Notes: generated by a model not told the origin, from the sequence alone. Counted from the stretch's first letter, positions 1 through 9,242 are shown. The stretch is 36,198 nucleotides of DNA from Clostridia bacterium (GCA_022791835.1 JAAVZW010000012.1:1-36198); one strand, 5' to 3'. Translations and numbers: made by a program.

Positions 1-152
1 AGAAAATAGAGATTATAGACCACCTAAACTTTCATAATATATATAATTTCTAATTTTCAATGTACTACAATAACTTTACATAACTTTAATGTTCTCATTA
101 AAGTCTTTTTCACATTTCTAAAATATTATTTTCTTTTTTTTAGAAGTTTTTT

Positions 153-491
153 TCAAAAAAGACTTGACTTTTGATAGTTGGTCTTCCGCACCGTTACTCT
201 CTGATAATCTTCGCTACTGTATATAAAATACAGATAAGCGCCTCCATCAGGAACTCTGAAATTGACCTGTAAGTTATTGGCCGTCGAACCAGAGAGGTTG
301 CCGGTAACATTGCCATAGCCGTCAGCATTAGCTGAAGTCGCCGAAGCAATCATAGTTGCCTCAGATAAGACTTCACCCAGTGCTACATCTGACTTTTCCT
401 CAGCCTCAGCCGCAAAAGCAACCGCAGACATGGAAAAAATCATCAGCATGCTCAGGCACAATGCGAAAAACCGCTTGTAGATGCTTTTCAT
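153..491 (-). CDS. small secreted protein (paralogue A)
   Basis: An exported protein of about 112 aa with no recognised family. It starts MKSIYKRFFALCLSML, a typical signal peptide with probable cleavage after AFA. The start is chosen because GGAGGG lies 7 nt before the ATG at 489-491. Base composition is clearly GC-richer than the surrounding DNA. Codon 7 is CGG and a second in-frame CGG occurs near the C-terminus. If CGG caused the +1 shift seen elsewhere in the window, translation would stop after about a dozen codons, so this gene makes sense only with CGG as arginine. The leader and signal peptide resemble those of the gene at 792-1256. Probably acquired recently; function unknown. Confidence 0.6.
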   Translation of the reverse strand: MKSIYKRFFALCLSMLMIFSMSAVAFAAEAEEKSDVALGEVLSEATMIASATSANADGYGNVTGNLSGSTANNLQVNFRVPDGGAYLYFIYSSEDYQRVTVRKTNYQKSSLF

Positions 492-536
492 AAATAAACC
501 CTCCATAAAATGTGATGTAGATACTTTTTCTCCTCT

Positions 537-575
537 ATTACAAAGATGTTAGTATAGTACCAAAATCTTTGTAAT
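537..575. promoter_or_regulatory. inverted repeat in the leader of secreted protein A
   Basis: ATTACAAAGAT (537-547) is exactly inverted as ATCTTTGTAAT (565-575) around a 17-nt spacer, about 50 nt upstream of the start codon at 491. A related, partly decayed copy with the same spacing lies upstream of the paralogue (1362-1400). It could be an operator or an RNA hairpin; the sequence does not decide. Confidence 0.5.
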
Positions 576-701
576 TAAGTAATCGCACATATGGTATTAT
601 TACCATATATACATATATATTAACATATTTATATAAAGCATACAACAAAAAGCAAAAAAAGCCCAAAAATATAATTTGTGAATAATTATAATAAAAATAT
701 T

Positions 702-732
702 AGGAGAACGAGCAAATGCTCGTCCTCCTTTT
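702..732. terminator. GC-rich hairpin between the two secreted-protein genes
   Basis: AGGAGAACGAGC (702-713) pairs with GCTCGTCCTCCT (718-729) with one mismatch across a 4-nt loop. On the minus strand the stem is followed within a few bases by a T-rich stretch, so it probably terminates the gene at 792-1256. A second perfect 10-bp hairpin, TTTGAACTGA/TCAGTTCAAA (749-758 and 772-781), lies just after that gene's stop codon. Confidence 0.55.
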
Positions 733-791
733 GAGAGAAGAAGTGCTTTTTGAACTGATTTTATTTTAAAGTCAGTTCAAAGGCGGCAGTA

Positions 792-1256
792 TTACTCGTT
801 ATACGAGAAATCTGTACCAAAGAATTGACAACCTGCAGGGCCGTCGCCTTCAAAGCGAATTGTATAGGAACACCGGTAAAATTCACTGGGATGGATGGCG
901 CAAATAGTTACTCGAGTATTACTTGCACTAATATACTTTGTGAATGTGTGCCCAGATCTGTTAACCGTTACAGTACAGGCAGGAGTGGATGCAGTCTTGA
1001 TAAAGGTAATATAACTGCACCCTTTAGTATCTCCCAAATTGCCTTCCCAAGTTTCACCAGTTGAAACGTGCTTTTGAGTCAATGGCAAAGTTAGGGAACG
1101 CATCTCTCTTGCAGAACTTGGAGAAACAGACATGCTTACAATGCTTGAGGTGTACTCAATGGGAGAAGTGGGGCATGCAGATGCAGTAACCATACAGGCC
1201 AGAAGCATCATCATCGCCATCACCAGCGATAGGAACCGCTTATGAGTGTTCTTCAT
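792..1256 (-). CDS. small secreted protein (paralogue B)
   Basis: An exported protein of about 154 aa with no recognised family. The signal peptide begins MKNTHKRFLSLVMAMMM and is probably cleaved around TASA-C. GGAGG precedes the ATG at 1254-1256. The mature part has four cysteines and alternating hydrophobic residues that suggest a beta-rich extracellular domain. It is GC-richer than its surroundings. CGG is codon 7, as in paralogue A, and occurs again within SEFYRCSY; both must be read as arginine to keep the frame. A 16-nt sequence at 733-748 is exactly inverted at 1345-1360, bracketing the gene and its leader. Likely foreign; role unknown. Confidence 0.6.
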   Translation of the reverse strand: MKNTHKRFLSLVMAMMMLLACMVTASACPTSPIEYTSSIVSMSVSPSSAREMRSLTLPLTQKHVSTGETWEGNLGDTKGCSYITFIKTASTPACTVTVNRSGHTFTKYISASNTRVTICAIHPSEFYRCSYTIRFEGDGPAGCQFFGTDFSYNE

Positions 1257-1576
1257 TGTTTTTACCTCCATAGTTTATGTTGTGTTGTGAAGATATACAG
1301 AGTTTTGCTATGCTAGAGGTAGGAAATTAGCTTGACTCGGATATAAGCACTTCTTCTCTCTATTACAAAGATGCTAGTATAAAACTAACATATCTGTAAT
1401 TTAATAGGTATACATATAGTGAATTACTATATATATACCTTAACATATTTATGTGAAACAAACAACTAAAAGCTAAAAAAGCTAAAAAAGTCCAAAAGTT
1501 AAATTTTATAGTGTAATGATTTTCTATTTTATTTTTAGCATTCTTTTATTGTATAATTACTATGTTTGTTTACAAA
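1257..1576. other. gene-free leader with decayed inverted repeat
   Basis: No convincing gene here. The stretch holds the leader of the gene at 792-1256: an imperfect copy (1362-1372 and 1390-1400) of the inverted repeat at 537-575, followed by an AT-rich tract closely similar to 590-660. The right arm (1345-1360) of a 16-nt inverted repeat whose left arm is 733-748 is also here. The similarity of both leaders suggests the two secreted-protein genes were duplicated together with their control regions. Confidence 0.5.
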
Positions 1577-2517
1577 TTAAAAGTTGGTTAAATATTTCTG
1601 TGTCTTTGAATCTATTTCATATCCTTCTAAATCTACTATTTTCATGTCTTCTTCTGTAAGCATGTTAGTTTTATATGCATAGTCTGAGATTAAAGTATTT
1701 CCATCTTGTTGAGTTTCTTCAAATTCTAATATGAGCATACTCTCTTTATTTATTATTAAAGAATAAATTTTGCTGTCAGTATTTTCTTTTAATACGTAAC
1801 AAGGGATACCGTAATATGACTCTTCACTTACTGTAATTTTTCCGTAATGAATTAATAGATTTTTTATTTAAATTTTCTAAATATATAAAGGCTTCTTCTC
1901 TTTTAAATAAATGTTCTTTATCTTCTATTCCGATTCCAGGTGTGAGTATGCTATCTACAATTTTTAAATGGTCCCAAATTTCAATCATGATTATATTTTG
2001 ATCTATCATTTTACCATAGGTTAGATTGCATCCAAGCATATTATTTGGAGAAATAGTTTCTTGTTTAAATTTTCCATCTTTATATGAATACATTAATTTT
2101 GAATTTTCGCTTTTGAAATTTATAGAAAGTACAAAATTATTATTATTTTTAAAATTTTGCGTATTTTCATAAACATCAGATATAATACTATGTACTAATT
2201 TGCTATTCTTATATTGATATATACTTTTAATACCTTTGTATACCCAAGCAGAAAAAATAAATAATACAAGTATAAGTGCAATAATTTTAAAAATAAGTAT
2301 TTGTCTATTACATTTTTTCAAAAAATTAATTTCCTTTTTGTCTTTTTCTTTATCTTGAGCTTCTTCACTTTCTTTGCCGTGCAAAACTATTGTAAATATC
2401 TCTGCATTCTTCACATTCAACTATATGTTTTTCTATATATGCTTTGGTTATATTACTTACTTGATTTTCTATATAGTTTGGAAGTAAGTCTTTTACAATT
2501 TCACATTTTTCTTTCAT
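1577..2517 (-). CDS. anti-sigma factor, zf-HC2 type, with two CGG +1 sites
   Basis: A membrane-bound anti-sigma factor expected to hold the ECF sigma factor encoded just upstream; the two genes overlap by 17 nt. The N-terminus contains the zinc-binding HIVECEEC pattern of zf-HC2 domains, then a charged linker, one membrane segment (LIFKIIALILVLFIFSAW) and an extracytoplasmic domain. The frame is broken twice, at CGG 2377-2379 (A-G-KESEE) and CGG 1842-1844 (L-G-KITVSEE). Skipping the C each time gives 941-2 = 939 nt, or 312 aa ending at the TAA at 1577. Without the shifts the zinc finger, the membrane domain and the C-terminus lie in three frames. The C-terminal domain is not recognised. Confidence 0.8.
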
Positions 2518-3001
2518 TATTTTTCATTGCCTCCTTTAATTTTATTTTTCCTCTATAAAAAGCAAGTCTTACCCAATTTTCGGATTTACCTAATATCTCT
2601 CCAATATTTTTGAAACTAAGTTCTCCTCTTATTCTTAAATAGAAAACCTCACGTGTATCTACATCAAGTTTATGTATATACTTATATAAATCAATGATTT
2701 CATTATTACTTTCTAGTTCTTCTTCTAAAGACTTCCCAAAGACTAAATTTTCAACATATCTTTCATCATTGAGTGAAATATTGGCTTTTTTCTTTTCTTT
2801 TCTCAAAAGATCCAACCACGTATTTTTGGCAATTGTACAAAGCCAAGTACTTACTTTGCACTCATTATTAAACTTATTTATTCCTTTTACTGCCTTATAA
2901 AATGTTTCTTGGGTCAGTTCTTCTGCTAACAAACAGTCCCCACATAAACTATTCAAATAGTTATAGACAAGCATCGAATATTCCTTATAGAGTTGTTCCA
3001 A
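2501..3001 (-). CDS. RNA polymerase sigma factor, ECF/sigma-70 family
   Basis: A 166-aa alternative sigma factor. Region 2 is visible as EQLYKEYSMLVYNYL...LAEELTQETFYKAV with the following WLCTIAKNTWLDLLR; region 4 is the helix-turn-helix around REVFYLRIRGELSFKNIGEILGKS (cited in part only). The start is TTG at 2999-3001, preceded by a GGAGG-containing G-rich ribosome site. It overlaps the anti-sigma gene downstream, so the two are probably translationally coupled. It contains no in-frame CGG. The target regulon cannot be told from this window. Confidence 0.9.
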   Translation of the reverse strand: MEQLYKEYSMLVYNYLNSLCGDCLLAEELTQETFYKAVKGINKFNNECKVSTWLCTIAKNTWLDLLRKEKKKANISLNDERYVENLVFGKSLEEELESNNEIIDLYKYIHKLDVDTREVFYLRIRGELSFKNIGEILGKSENWVRLAFYRGKIKLKEAMKNNERKM

Positions 3002-3180
3002 AGTTTTCCCCCCCTCCTATTAATTAAGACGTAACAGAATTTACTTTTGTTGCACAAATTTTCAAAAAATTTAATTTTATATTTCTAGTACTGTTAGTAA
3101 AAGAAATTTTCTGTACATATACTTTAACAGAATCATAATAAGTATGCAATGGAAAAACAAAAAAGTATTAAAATAGATTT

Positions 3181-3657
3181 TTATACATTTACTATTTCAA
3201 GATTAGGATAAGTACAATATAAAAATGGTATATTACACCCTATATCACTTAAAGACTCCTTATCAGGAAATGCTAAAATAAGTTTATCGGCTAAAGGTAT
3301 AGATAGGGGATAGGACCTTACTAGTGTTACAACACCTTTTTTATTTTCTTCATTTGCTACAATGATATGGTATAACAAATTATCATTAGTCATAAATGAT
3401 ATAAAAATAGGCTCATAGTTTTTATAAAACTTCACATACCTATTTTTATACTTACACAAAATATCTAATGCAACTAACATTTCTTCATTTATTTGTTTTG
3501 TATTATGCACGAAGACATTTCCTTTCTTAGATACCATATTTGAGCTTAGAATCGATTTAAAGCTATTTTTATTATCATCGAATATAATTTGTAGTTGCTC
3601 AAGTTTTGCACAGCTAAAATCTTGAATAAAATTTATTACTTTTTGATTATCTATCAT
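3181..3657 (-). CDS. hypothetical protein, 158 aa
   Basis: Not recognised. The start MIDNQKVINF is chosen over an upstream in-frame ATG because GGAGG lies 9 nt before it. The protein is soluble-looking, without a signal peptide or membrane segment, and mixes hydrophobic and lysine-rich stretches. It lies downstream of the S1-like gene and beyond a hairpin terminator, so it is probably transcribed separately. It may be the last accessory gene of the conjugative element, or belong to the host. Confidence 0.6.
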   Translation of the reverse strand: MIDNQKVINFIQDFSCAKLEQLQIIFDDNKNSFKSILSSNMVSKKGNVFVHNTKQINEEMLVALDILCKYKNRYVKFYKNYEPIFISFMTNDNLLYHIIVANEENKKGVVTLVRSYPLSIPLADKLILAFPDKESLSDIGCNIPFLYCTYPNLEIVNV

Positions 3658-3810
3658 ATGATTAAACCTCCAAAATAAATAAAAATTAATCCAATATAAA
3701 AAATATAGGAGATATTTGACATTTATTAAATACTTTTGTATAATAACTATAGAGTGATAACTAATCATAGAAATATGTAGTATCACTCAAAACTTGGAAA
3801 AACAAAGATA

Positions 3811-3848
3811 AAATATATCTCTAGCTTTAATTAGGTAGAGATATATTT
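3811..3848. terminator. hairpin terminator after the S1-like gene
   Basis: AAATATATCTCTA (3811-3823) is perfectly inverted at 3836-3848, a 13-bp stem with a 12-nt loop. It sits 10 nt beyond the stop codon of the S1-like gene and is followed on the minus strand by T-rich sequence. It probably ends the long transfer operon. Confidence 0.65.
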
Positions 3849-3858
3849 ATTTTTGCAA

Positions 3859-4654
3859 TTATATAATTCTCATTAAGTAACCATATATTAGTTTTTTTTC
3901 TTGACGTATTTCAGTGATTTTTATTAAGACTCTATCAAGATAATGTGGGTACTCATTAAACCTAGCAGGAACTCTAATTAAGCTAGTTACATTGCTGTTA
4001 TCTAATTGCACTATAATTCCACTGTTTTGCTTAGGAAATGCAATTACTTTTCCAGTATATTCACCGTTTTCAATTATATATTTTCTAATATTTGTATAAG
4101 GATTTTCAATAAAATCTTTGCTACTTAAATCAAATATGTTATTCTGCATATCCATAGCTTTGATTCGCACTTTTAAATAATCTCCAACAGCATAAATATC
4201 TTTGCAATTTACAATATATGTATGACTTAAATTATCTGCTTTTATAACAACTTCTTTCCCATACAATTCTACAATAATATGTTTTATACCGAACTGCGAT
4301 TATTCTTACTCTAGCAGTATCATTTACTTTTAGCTTTGATAATTTTAATTCTGCTCGTAATTGCATAGCTTCTTTTCTACTTGCTATTGCTATATTTGAT
4401 ATAGTATCTATTTCCTTTACAATAAAATCGATTTCTGCTCCTAACATTCCTCTAATCATAGATTTGTTTATTTTTGATAATCCTAAATACTCACTTGGAA
4501 TAAGAATTTTTATATTATCATACCACACGATTGCACAAGAGATTTTTGCATTTTTCAATTTATAATATTCGTCTTCTATACCACTGATTTTGCCTGTTAG
4601 TATTCTTTGTTCCTCTTTACTTCTCATTAGTTCTTTTAAAGCTAATTTACTCAT
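3859..4654 (-). CDS. S1-domain-like RNA-binding protein with one CGG +1 site
   Basis: A 264-aa protein resembling the S1-type proteins commonly carried by Bacillota conjugative elements. It has repeated short beta-rich units (for example ILTGKISGIEDEYY, GEYTGKVIAFPKQNSGIIVQ) typical of S1/OB folds. The frame breaks once at CGG 4289-4291; skipping the C reads A-V-G-IKHIIVELYG and gives 795 nt exactly. GGAGGTGA precedes the ATG at 4652-4654. It is the last gene of the transfer block before the 3811 hairpin. A role in RNA binding or translation is inferred from the fold. Its presence near a translational recoding signal is suggestive but unproven. Confidence 0.7.
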
Positions 4655-4726
4655 GTGATTTCACCTCCATAATAAAAAGCATTTACCAACTAAGGCAAAT
4701 GCAATAATACTAATATTAAGTTAGCT

Positions 4727-4965
4727 TTATATATTTTCTTTCAAAGAGTGCCTATATATCATAGATAATGAAAAATTAAATGTGGCAATACTAAAATGTA
4801 AAGAGGCAAGTGCTATACCTAAACTAATTATAATATACGAATTTAATTCTTCACGTGGAATAATACATGCTTGTACAATCCAAATGATTGAAATTATTAA
4901 AAATATTATTGCTATTATTCCATAAACTATGCTTTTTCTTTTGTATTTTTTTGATTATATTCCAT
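4727..4965 (-). CDS. small membrane protein, frame interrupted at an A7 run
   Basis: A start MEYNQK (ATG 4963-4965) runs into a stop after 12 codons. One extra A, or a -1 slip, in the run of seven A residues (complement of 4946-4952) continues into KRKSIVYGIIAIIFLIISIIW and a second hydrophobic helix, ending at the TAA at 4727. With the shift the length is 80 codons including the stop. The slip site A AAA AAT matches the bacterial -1 heptamer form; transcript slippage or a true mutation are alternatives. This break differs from the CGG breaks elsewhere. Function unknown: two membrane helices behind a basic N-terminus. Confidence 0.45.
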
Positions 4966-4983
4966 TTATTCTCCATATTTCAA

Positions 4984-5439
4984 TTATGCAACTCTATTTT
5001 GGTCAAATGTGCGAATTTTTACTAAAAACTCATTCATATAACCAAAAAGTTCTTCTTTTCTAACAAGTAATTCATTAATTGTATCATGGTCTAGCTTGTG
5101 GGTTAAAGAGTCTCTTATTTTTTTGACAGATTTTTTCCCTACATGATTCTCAGCACTAAAGAGTTTGCGTAGTAAATCTTTTTCGAAATCATAACCAGCA
5201 AAATTTAAAGCATAAGGAGCCTGTTTCATTGAGACTAATAATCTAGTAACCGTCTTTCCTTTGCACTTTTGATGTTCCGCTAATATAACTTTATAAGTAG
5301 CTTCGCACAAAAGAAAAGTATTTTTAAAATTGTCTATAAGTATTTTAGTATTTTCGTCGTTAAAAACTTTTTCGATTCTTTCTAATTCAGCTTTTGCTTG
5401 ATTTCTTAAAGCAAATTTTTCTCCTTCTGATAATTCCAT
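4984..5439 (-). CDS. hypothetical helical protein, possible HEPN-like fold
   Basis: A 151-aa protein beginning MELSEGEKFALRN after an AAGGAG site. It is predicted almost entirely helical and charged. Near the C-terminus, KKIRDSLTHKL contains an R-x4-H pattern like the catalytic motif of HEPN RNases, preceded by long helices; this is only a motif-level resemblance. It lies between the VirD4 gene and the S1-like gene in the transfer block and has no in-frame CGG. Confidence 0.55.
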   Translation of the reverse strand: MELSEGEKFALRNQAKAELERIEKVFNDENTKILIDNFKNTFLLCEATYKVILAEHQKCKGKTVTRLLVSMKQAPYALNFAGYDFEKDLLRKLFSAENHVGKKSVKKIRDSLTHKLDHDTINELLVRKEELFGYMNEFLVKIRTFDQNRVA

Positions 5440-5493
5440 ATCTTGCTCCTTTTTTTATTTATGAAAATCATTTTTGCTAATTATATCACATAT

Positions 5494-7229
5494 CTAAAAA
5501 GTATTCCATTCTAATTTCTCTTTTTTCATAGGTTTTTCGATAATTTTTTCTTTTGATTGCACTTTTCGAGTAGTATTTTTAATCCATTTTGGATTATACT
5601 CATTTATAGAACTAGGTTTTAATTTTGAGGCAAGGATATGTTCTGTATATATCATTTTATCAAGTTGCAAAGGCTTATTTCCTCTTAAATTAAGAAGGAG
5701 TTTATTTGATGGTATTCTCAAAATCTCGTCTACATTTAGCAAGTTTCTTTGCTGTTTTGATATATTTTTCTGACCATATTCGATAATATCTCCTTCTATG
5801 GAATTTGCTTTTCTTATAGACGTAGTTTCTACAGTTGATACTCCTATCAAATCGCAAAAATATTCAGCTGTCAAAACATCTGTAATTCCCATATCAATTC
5901 TTGTATCACAATTCCCTATAATTTCGTCTGCCAATCCATTAGGATAACGATTTTGAAATTGGCCTAAGTTTTGCAGAATAGGTATTAAAGCAATTCCACG
6001 ACTTCTAACTGTGCTAATCTTTTTATTGAAGTCAGGTATCTGTCCGTATGTTTGCAAATTCGTCTAAGAAACAGTATACTTCATTTTCACACCTGCCATC
6101 TGGTCTTGAATCTGCATATCTTACTAATTTAATAAATAAAAATGTATAAAAAAGGGAAGCAATAAAGTCAAAAGACGAGTTCATATCGCTAGTTATTATA
6201 TAATATATACAAGGTTCTTTGGCTGGAAGGGTTAAGTCAATATCACTTTCAGCAGTTAGTTTTTGCAAGTTTTCGTTTTGAAAAACCTGTAGCCTGGTGC
6301 CTAATCCTGTTATAACGGAAGCTTTTATGGTATCACTTCCGACTAGCAAATATGTTATAGGACATACGTGCAGGGCTATCAAGAGGGAGTCTTTTAAATA
6401 GATTATCTATTTGAACAATATCACCACTTGCAATATGCTTATAAACATTTGCTAGAGTATTGTTATTAGACAGATTCTCTAAAAAATAAAATTCAAAAGC
6501 TTTTAAAAGATTTTCTTCAGCACGAGGCCAAAACTCATCTCCGTTTGTTATGTACTTGTGTATTTGAAATGATAATGTTGGCATTGGTCTGTACGTCTGT
6601 TATATTTTCATTTTCAGCTAATGGATTCCATCTATCACTATGTTTCATATCATTTAGGTTTAAAACTTTTACTGTATATCCAATACTTCTAAAGTAACTA
6701 GATGTAGTTCGATAGACTTCGCCGTTTTGGGTCTGTTACTATAATGGACTTTTTATATTTGGAAAGTTCTAATAGGTTAGTTAGTAAGAATCCTATTGTT
6801 TTCATACTTCCAGAGCTACCGAAAAATGCATATATTTTTATTAAAATAACCAGTCAAAGGTAATTTTATAATGTTACCATTATATTTACCTAAGATAATG
6901 CCAGGTATTTTATCAGAACCTAAGACATTTGCTATTTCATTTTCAGGCATCCAATTTGCGGTTCCAAATGTTCCATCCCTGATTTTTAATTTAAAGCCAT
7001 CAAGTTCCTTTTCTTTTTTATAGAATACAAGTAATATATCTACGACTATTAAAGCAGAAATAAGAGCGACTATAAAGCAAATAAGTATATATAAACTGCT
7101 TGCCAAAATTATATCTCTATCAAAACATTTGCTTAAAATACCGAAATATTTTGGGACTTTTAAATCTATAACAATATTTAGAAGTAAGCAAAAAAATAAA
7201 AATATGTAAAAACATACCTTTTTAATCAT
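5494..7229 (-). CDS. virD4: VirD4/TraG-type coupling ATPase with five CGG +1 sites
   Basis: The type IV coupling protein that brings the relaxase-DNA complex to the conjugation channel at the inner membrane. After two N-terminal membrane helices comes a Walker A of the form GSSGSMKT (about residue 140) and a Walker B CFLDEFANI (about residue 390), followed by the STVRSRGIALIPILQN segment typical of TraG. Five in-frame CGG codons break it, at 6819-6821, 6722-6724, 6541-6543, 6339-6341 and 6044-6046. Each is followed by GGN, and skipping each C restores F-G-SSGSMKT, DPK-G-EVYR, NK-G-DEFWPR, AS-G-SDTIKAS and ANI-G-QIPDF. The length then is 1731 nt, 576 aa, normal for the family. The start overlaps the preceding stop by 8 nt. 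Confidence 0.92.
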
Positions 7230-8133
7230 AAATATTTATCTCCTTATCCATATATTTATCTAGATTAATAACAATATAATTAGCTGTTGGTAATTCTTTT
7301 CTTAGTCTTTCAACAATCTCTACATTACATATAATATCTACCTTTTGGCTGTGGTTTTCTCTTAGAAAATATTTTATATGTGTTATTTTTTCTGTGTCAA
7401 AGAAAGAAAACAAAGATAAAAAACAATTATCATTATCTGTATAATCGCAAAAACTATATTCGGATAAATGAACTTTATTGTTATAATTTTCTTGTATAAT
7501 TCTAGACCAGTCTATATTGTTTAAGTATTTTAATTTCTCTCTATTTAAGATATTATCTTCTATTATAAGTACTTTATTAAGACCAAAAGAAAAGTCGTTA
7601 GTATGTATTCTCGAGATATCATTCGTTAAGATAATGATATTCTTGTAAAATCTTTCTTTTTGAATATCATACATGACAGAAGCTATATATCTATAATCTC
7701 TTTCTTGGGAAATATGATATGTTAGATACTCAATGCCATTTATTTTTAATGTACCTATGTATCTTCTTGCTGTGAGAGTATATACTTCATTATCCTTCAT
7801 CGAGAAAGAGGGAGTAAATAACACCTTATCACATTTATAATAAAAAGAAGCTAAGTCGCTTATATAAAGTAACCTTGGTAAGTATTTTACGTTTCTATTA
7901 AGCTTATTGTATTCGGAGCCAAGGAGCTTTATATATTCAATACCGAGTTTGTCTAAGACTAAGTATAATTTTGTTTTTCTAAGAAAACTTTTAGAAATTA
8001 AATTATTTACTCTATTTCTATAATATTTTTTAGAAACAAAAAAACGAGGAGCATTAGTAGTTTTTAAATACTGATATTTTGCAATAAACTGTAATAACTC
8101 TTTTTCTTCAGTGCTATTAGGGAAATAATTCAA
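7222..8133 (-). CDS. replication-relaxation/MobC-like protein (tentative)
   Basis: About 303 aa. The TTG start at 8131-8133 is chosen for GGAGGTG 6 nt upstream. The N-terminal part looks like a winged helix (ELLQFIAKYQYLKTTNAPRFF...LISKSFLRKTK) and its place directly before VirD4 fits the replication-relaxation proteins of Bacillota conjugative elements, which assist relaxase nicking. The C-terminal half is unrecognised. Every CGG in this gene straddles codons (for example CTC GGT in KLGIEY), so the frame is intact. The family assignment rests mainly on context. Confidence 0.5.
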   Translation of the reverse strand: MNYFPNSTEEKELLQFIAKYQYLKTTNAPRFFVSKKYYRNRVNNLISKSFLRKTKLYLVLDKLGIEYIKLLGSEYNKLNRNVKYLPRLLYISDLASFYYKCDKVLFTPSFSMKDNEVYTLTARRYIGTLKINGIEYLTYHISQERDYRYIASVMYDIQKERFYKNIIILTNDISRIHTNDFSFGLNKVLIIEDNILNREKLKYLNNIDWSRIIQENYNNKVHLSEYSFCDYTDNDNCFLSLFSFFDTEKITHIKYFLRENHSQKVDIICNVEIVERLRKELPTANYIVINLDKYMDKEINIYD

Positions 8134-8311
8134 AAAATTCACCTCCAAATTGTTTGATGGTAGGATATTCGATATCTTACGATATCGTCTACCTACCTCA
8201 GGTTATTAAAATATGGCAAACACATGGCTTAATGCTAGAAATATAAAGGGCTTTAGAATAATCTTTATATGGAATTTCTTAGTAGCGACTTCTTAGTAAT
8301 TTTCCATATTA
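8134..8311. other. intergenic region with palindromes
   Basis: No gene seen. It contains two overlapping GATATC palindromes near 8168-8187 and a loose hairpin ATATGGAA (8267-8274)/TTCCATAT (8302-8309) just after the stop of the RusA-like gene, enclosing two copies of TTCTTAGTA. It may act as a weak terminator or binding site. Confidence 0.3.
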
Positions 8312-8899
8312 TTAGATACTGTATTGCAGTAAAAGTTGGTCAATATCTTCACCATCAAATACATAAACTTCTGTATGAGGATTATTAGAATATTCCCCTT
8401 TTACACCATAAGACATTTTTTCAAAGTTATCGTCTTTAATTATATTGCCATGTGTCAAGGCATCTGCAATAGGCTTGATATATCTATTATCTACATCCCA
8501 CCCTAATATATTATTGTATATTTTAATATAAATAAAAACTTTATTCTCAAACAAACCTAAGAAAGGCTTAGTTGCTTCAATAATATTAAGTAAAATTCTT
8601 TTATGGGTATGAGTTTTTACATTTTTAAATGAGGGCAGAAGTTCAGGAATATATATTTTCAAAACATTATTTTTAACAGTCGCTTTGTATTCATTGTCGA
8701 TAGTTGAGATTCTCTCATATTCAAAATTGGTATTTTCATTATACAATTTTATTTGCATAAGTAAGTTGTATCTTGATTGCTCAAAGTTTCGTAAAAAACT
8801 TTCAATTTGTAAATCTGATATGCTATTATTATTTGCTATTGTATTTATAGTGTCTTTTAAATTCAATAGTTCTTTTCTTAATCTTTCGTCTATAATCAT
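8312..8899 (-). CDS. RusA-like / DUF6100-type protein
   Basis: A 195-aa protein. The C-terminal half has WDVDNRYIKPIADAL followed by NIIKDDNFEK, resembling the D-x-D-N ... D-D acidic arrangement of RusA-type Holliday junction endonucleases; the N-terminal half is a coiled, charged helical region. Similar proteins are frequent accessory genes in Clostridia conjugative elements. A nuclease role is inferred from the acidic motif only. Its ribosome site is part of the hairpin at 8910-8941. No in-frame CGG. Confidence 0.55.
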   Translation of the reverse strand: MIIDERLRKELLNLKDTINTIANNNSISDLQIESFLRNFEQSRYNLLMQIKLYNENTNFEYERISTIDNEYKATVKNNVLKIYIPELLPSFKNVKTHTHKRILLNIIEATKPFLGLFENKVFIYIKIYNNILGWDVDNRYIKPIADALTHGNIIKDDNFEKMSYGVKGEYSNNPHTEVYVFDGEDIDQLLLQYSI

Positions 8900-8909
8900 A
8901 AAAATCTTT

Positions 8910-8941
8910 CCTTTACATTAATTTGAAGGGCAATATAAAGG
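8910..8941 (-). promoter_or_regulatory. RBS-sequestering hairpin, GCCCTTCAAA loop (copy 1)
   Basis: On the minus strand CCTTTATATT pairs along its whole length with AATGTAAAGG (one G-U pair). The loop is GCCCTTCAAATT. The right arm carries the AAGG ribosome site of the gene starting at 8899. Copies with the same loop precede the genes at 9231 and 20834. Confidence 0.65.
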
Positions 8942-8949
8942 GAAATACA

Positions 8950-9231
8950 TTATTGAATTTTTATAAATTCGTCGTATGCCTCAAATATTTTTTCTGTTAG
9001 ATTTTGTCTAACTTCTTGATTAAGAGGGTGGCATACATCCCTATAAGATATTTTTGCATTATTATCCCTGTTTTTTAACCTTCTTGAAGGCATAGAAATA
9101 AATCTACCATGAGTTCCTTCTAATAAAGTAATACCTCTGATAATAAAACAATTATCCAAAATAATGTTAGCATGTGCGAGAACAGGTGCTTTTAAATTAG
9201 TTTTAAAAATTTTGATTTCTGTAATTTCCAT
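8950..9231 (-). CDS. spoVG: SpoVG family regulator
   Basis: A 93-aa SpoVG-type protein, a small nucleic-acid-binding regulator often carried by Bacillota mobile elements. It shows the family layout: MEITEIKIF at the start, an ITLDHxF-like strand (NIILDNCFIIRGITLLEG), then GRFISMPSRR and DVCHPLNQEVR. Length is normal. The start follows GGAGG in the leader that also carries the hairpin at 9243-9276. It lies between the adhesin gene and the RusA-like gene on the same strand, so it is probably co-transcribed. Confidence 0.88.
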   Translation of the reverse strand: MEITEIKIFKTNLKAPVLAHANIILDNCFIIRGITLLEGTHGRFISMPSRRLKNRDNNAKISYRDVCHPLNQEVRQNLTEKIFEAYDEFIKIQ

Positions 9232-9242
9232 AATGAAATCCT

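Noticed and set aside
7150-7170. CGG in KVPKYFGILS, and similar cases such as 7945, 9395, 11170, 12115, 13330, 13540, 18635 and 20280
   Set aside because: These CGG triplets straddle codons (TTC GGT, CTC GGT, GTC GGA and so on) and the frame continues normally, so they are not recoding sites.
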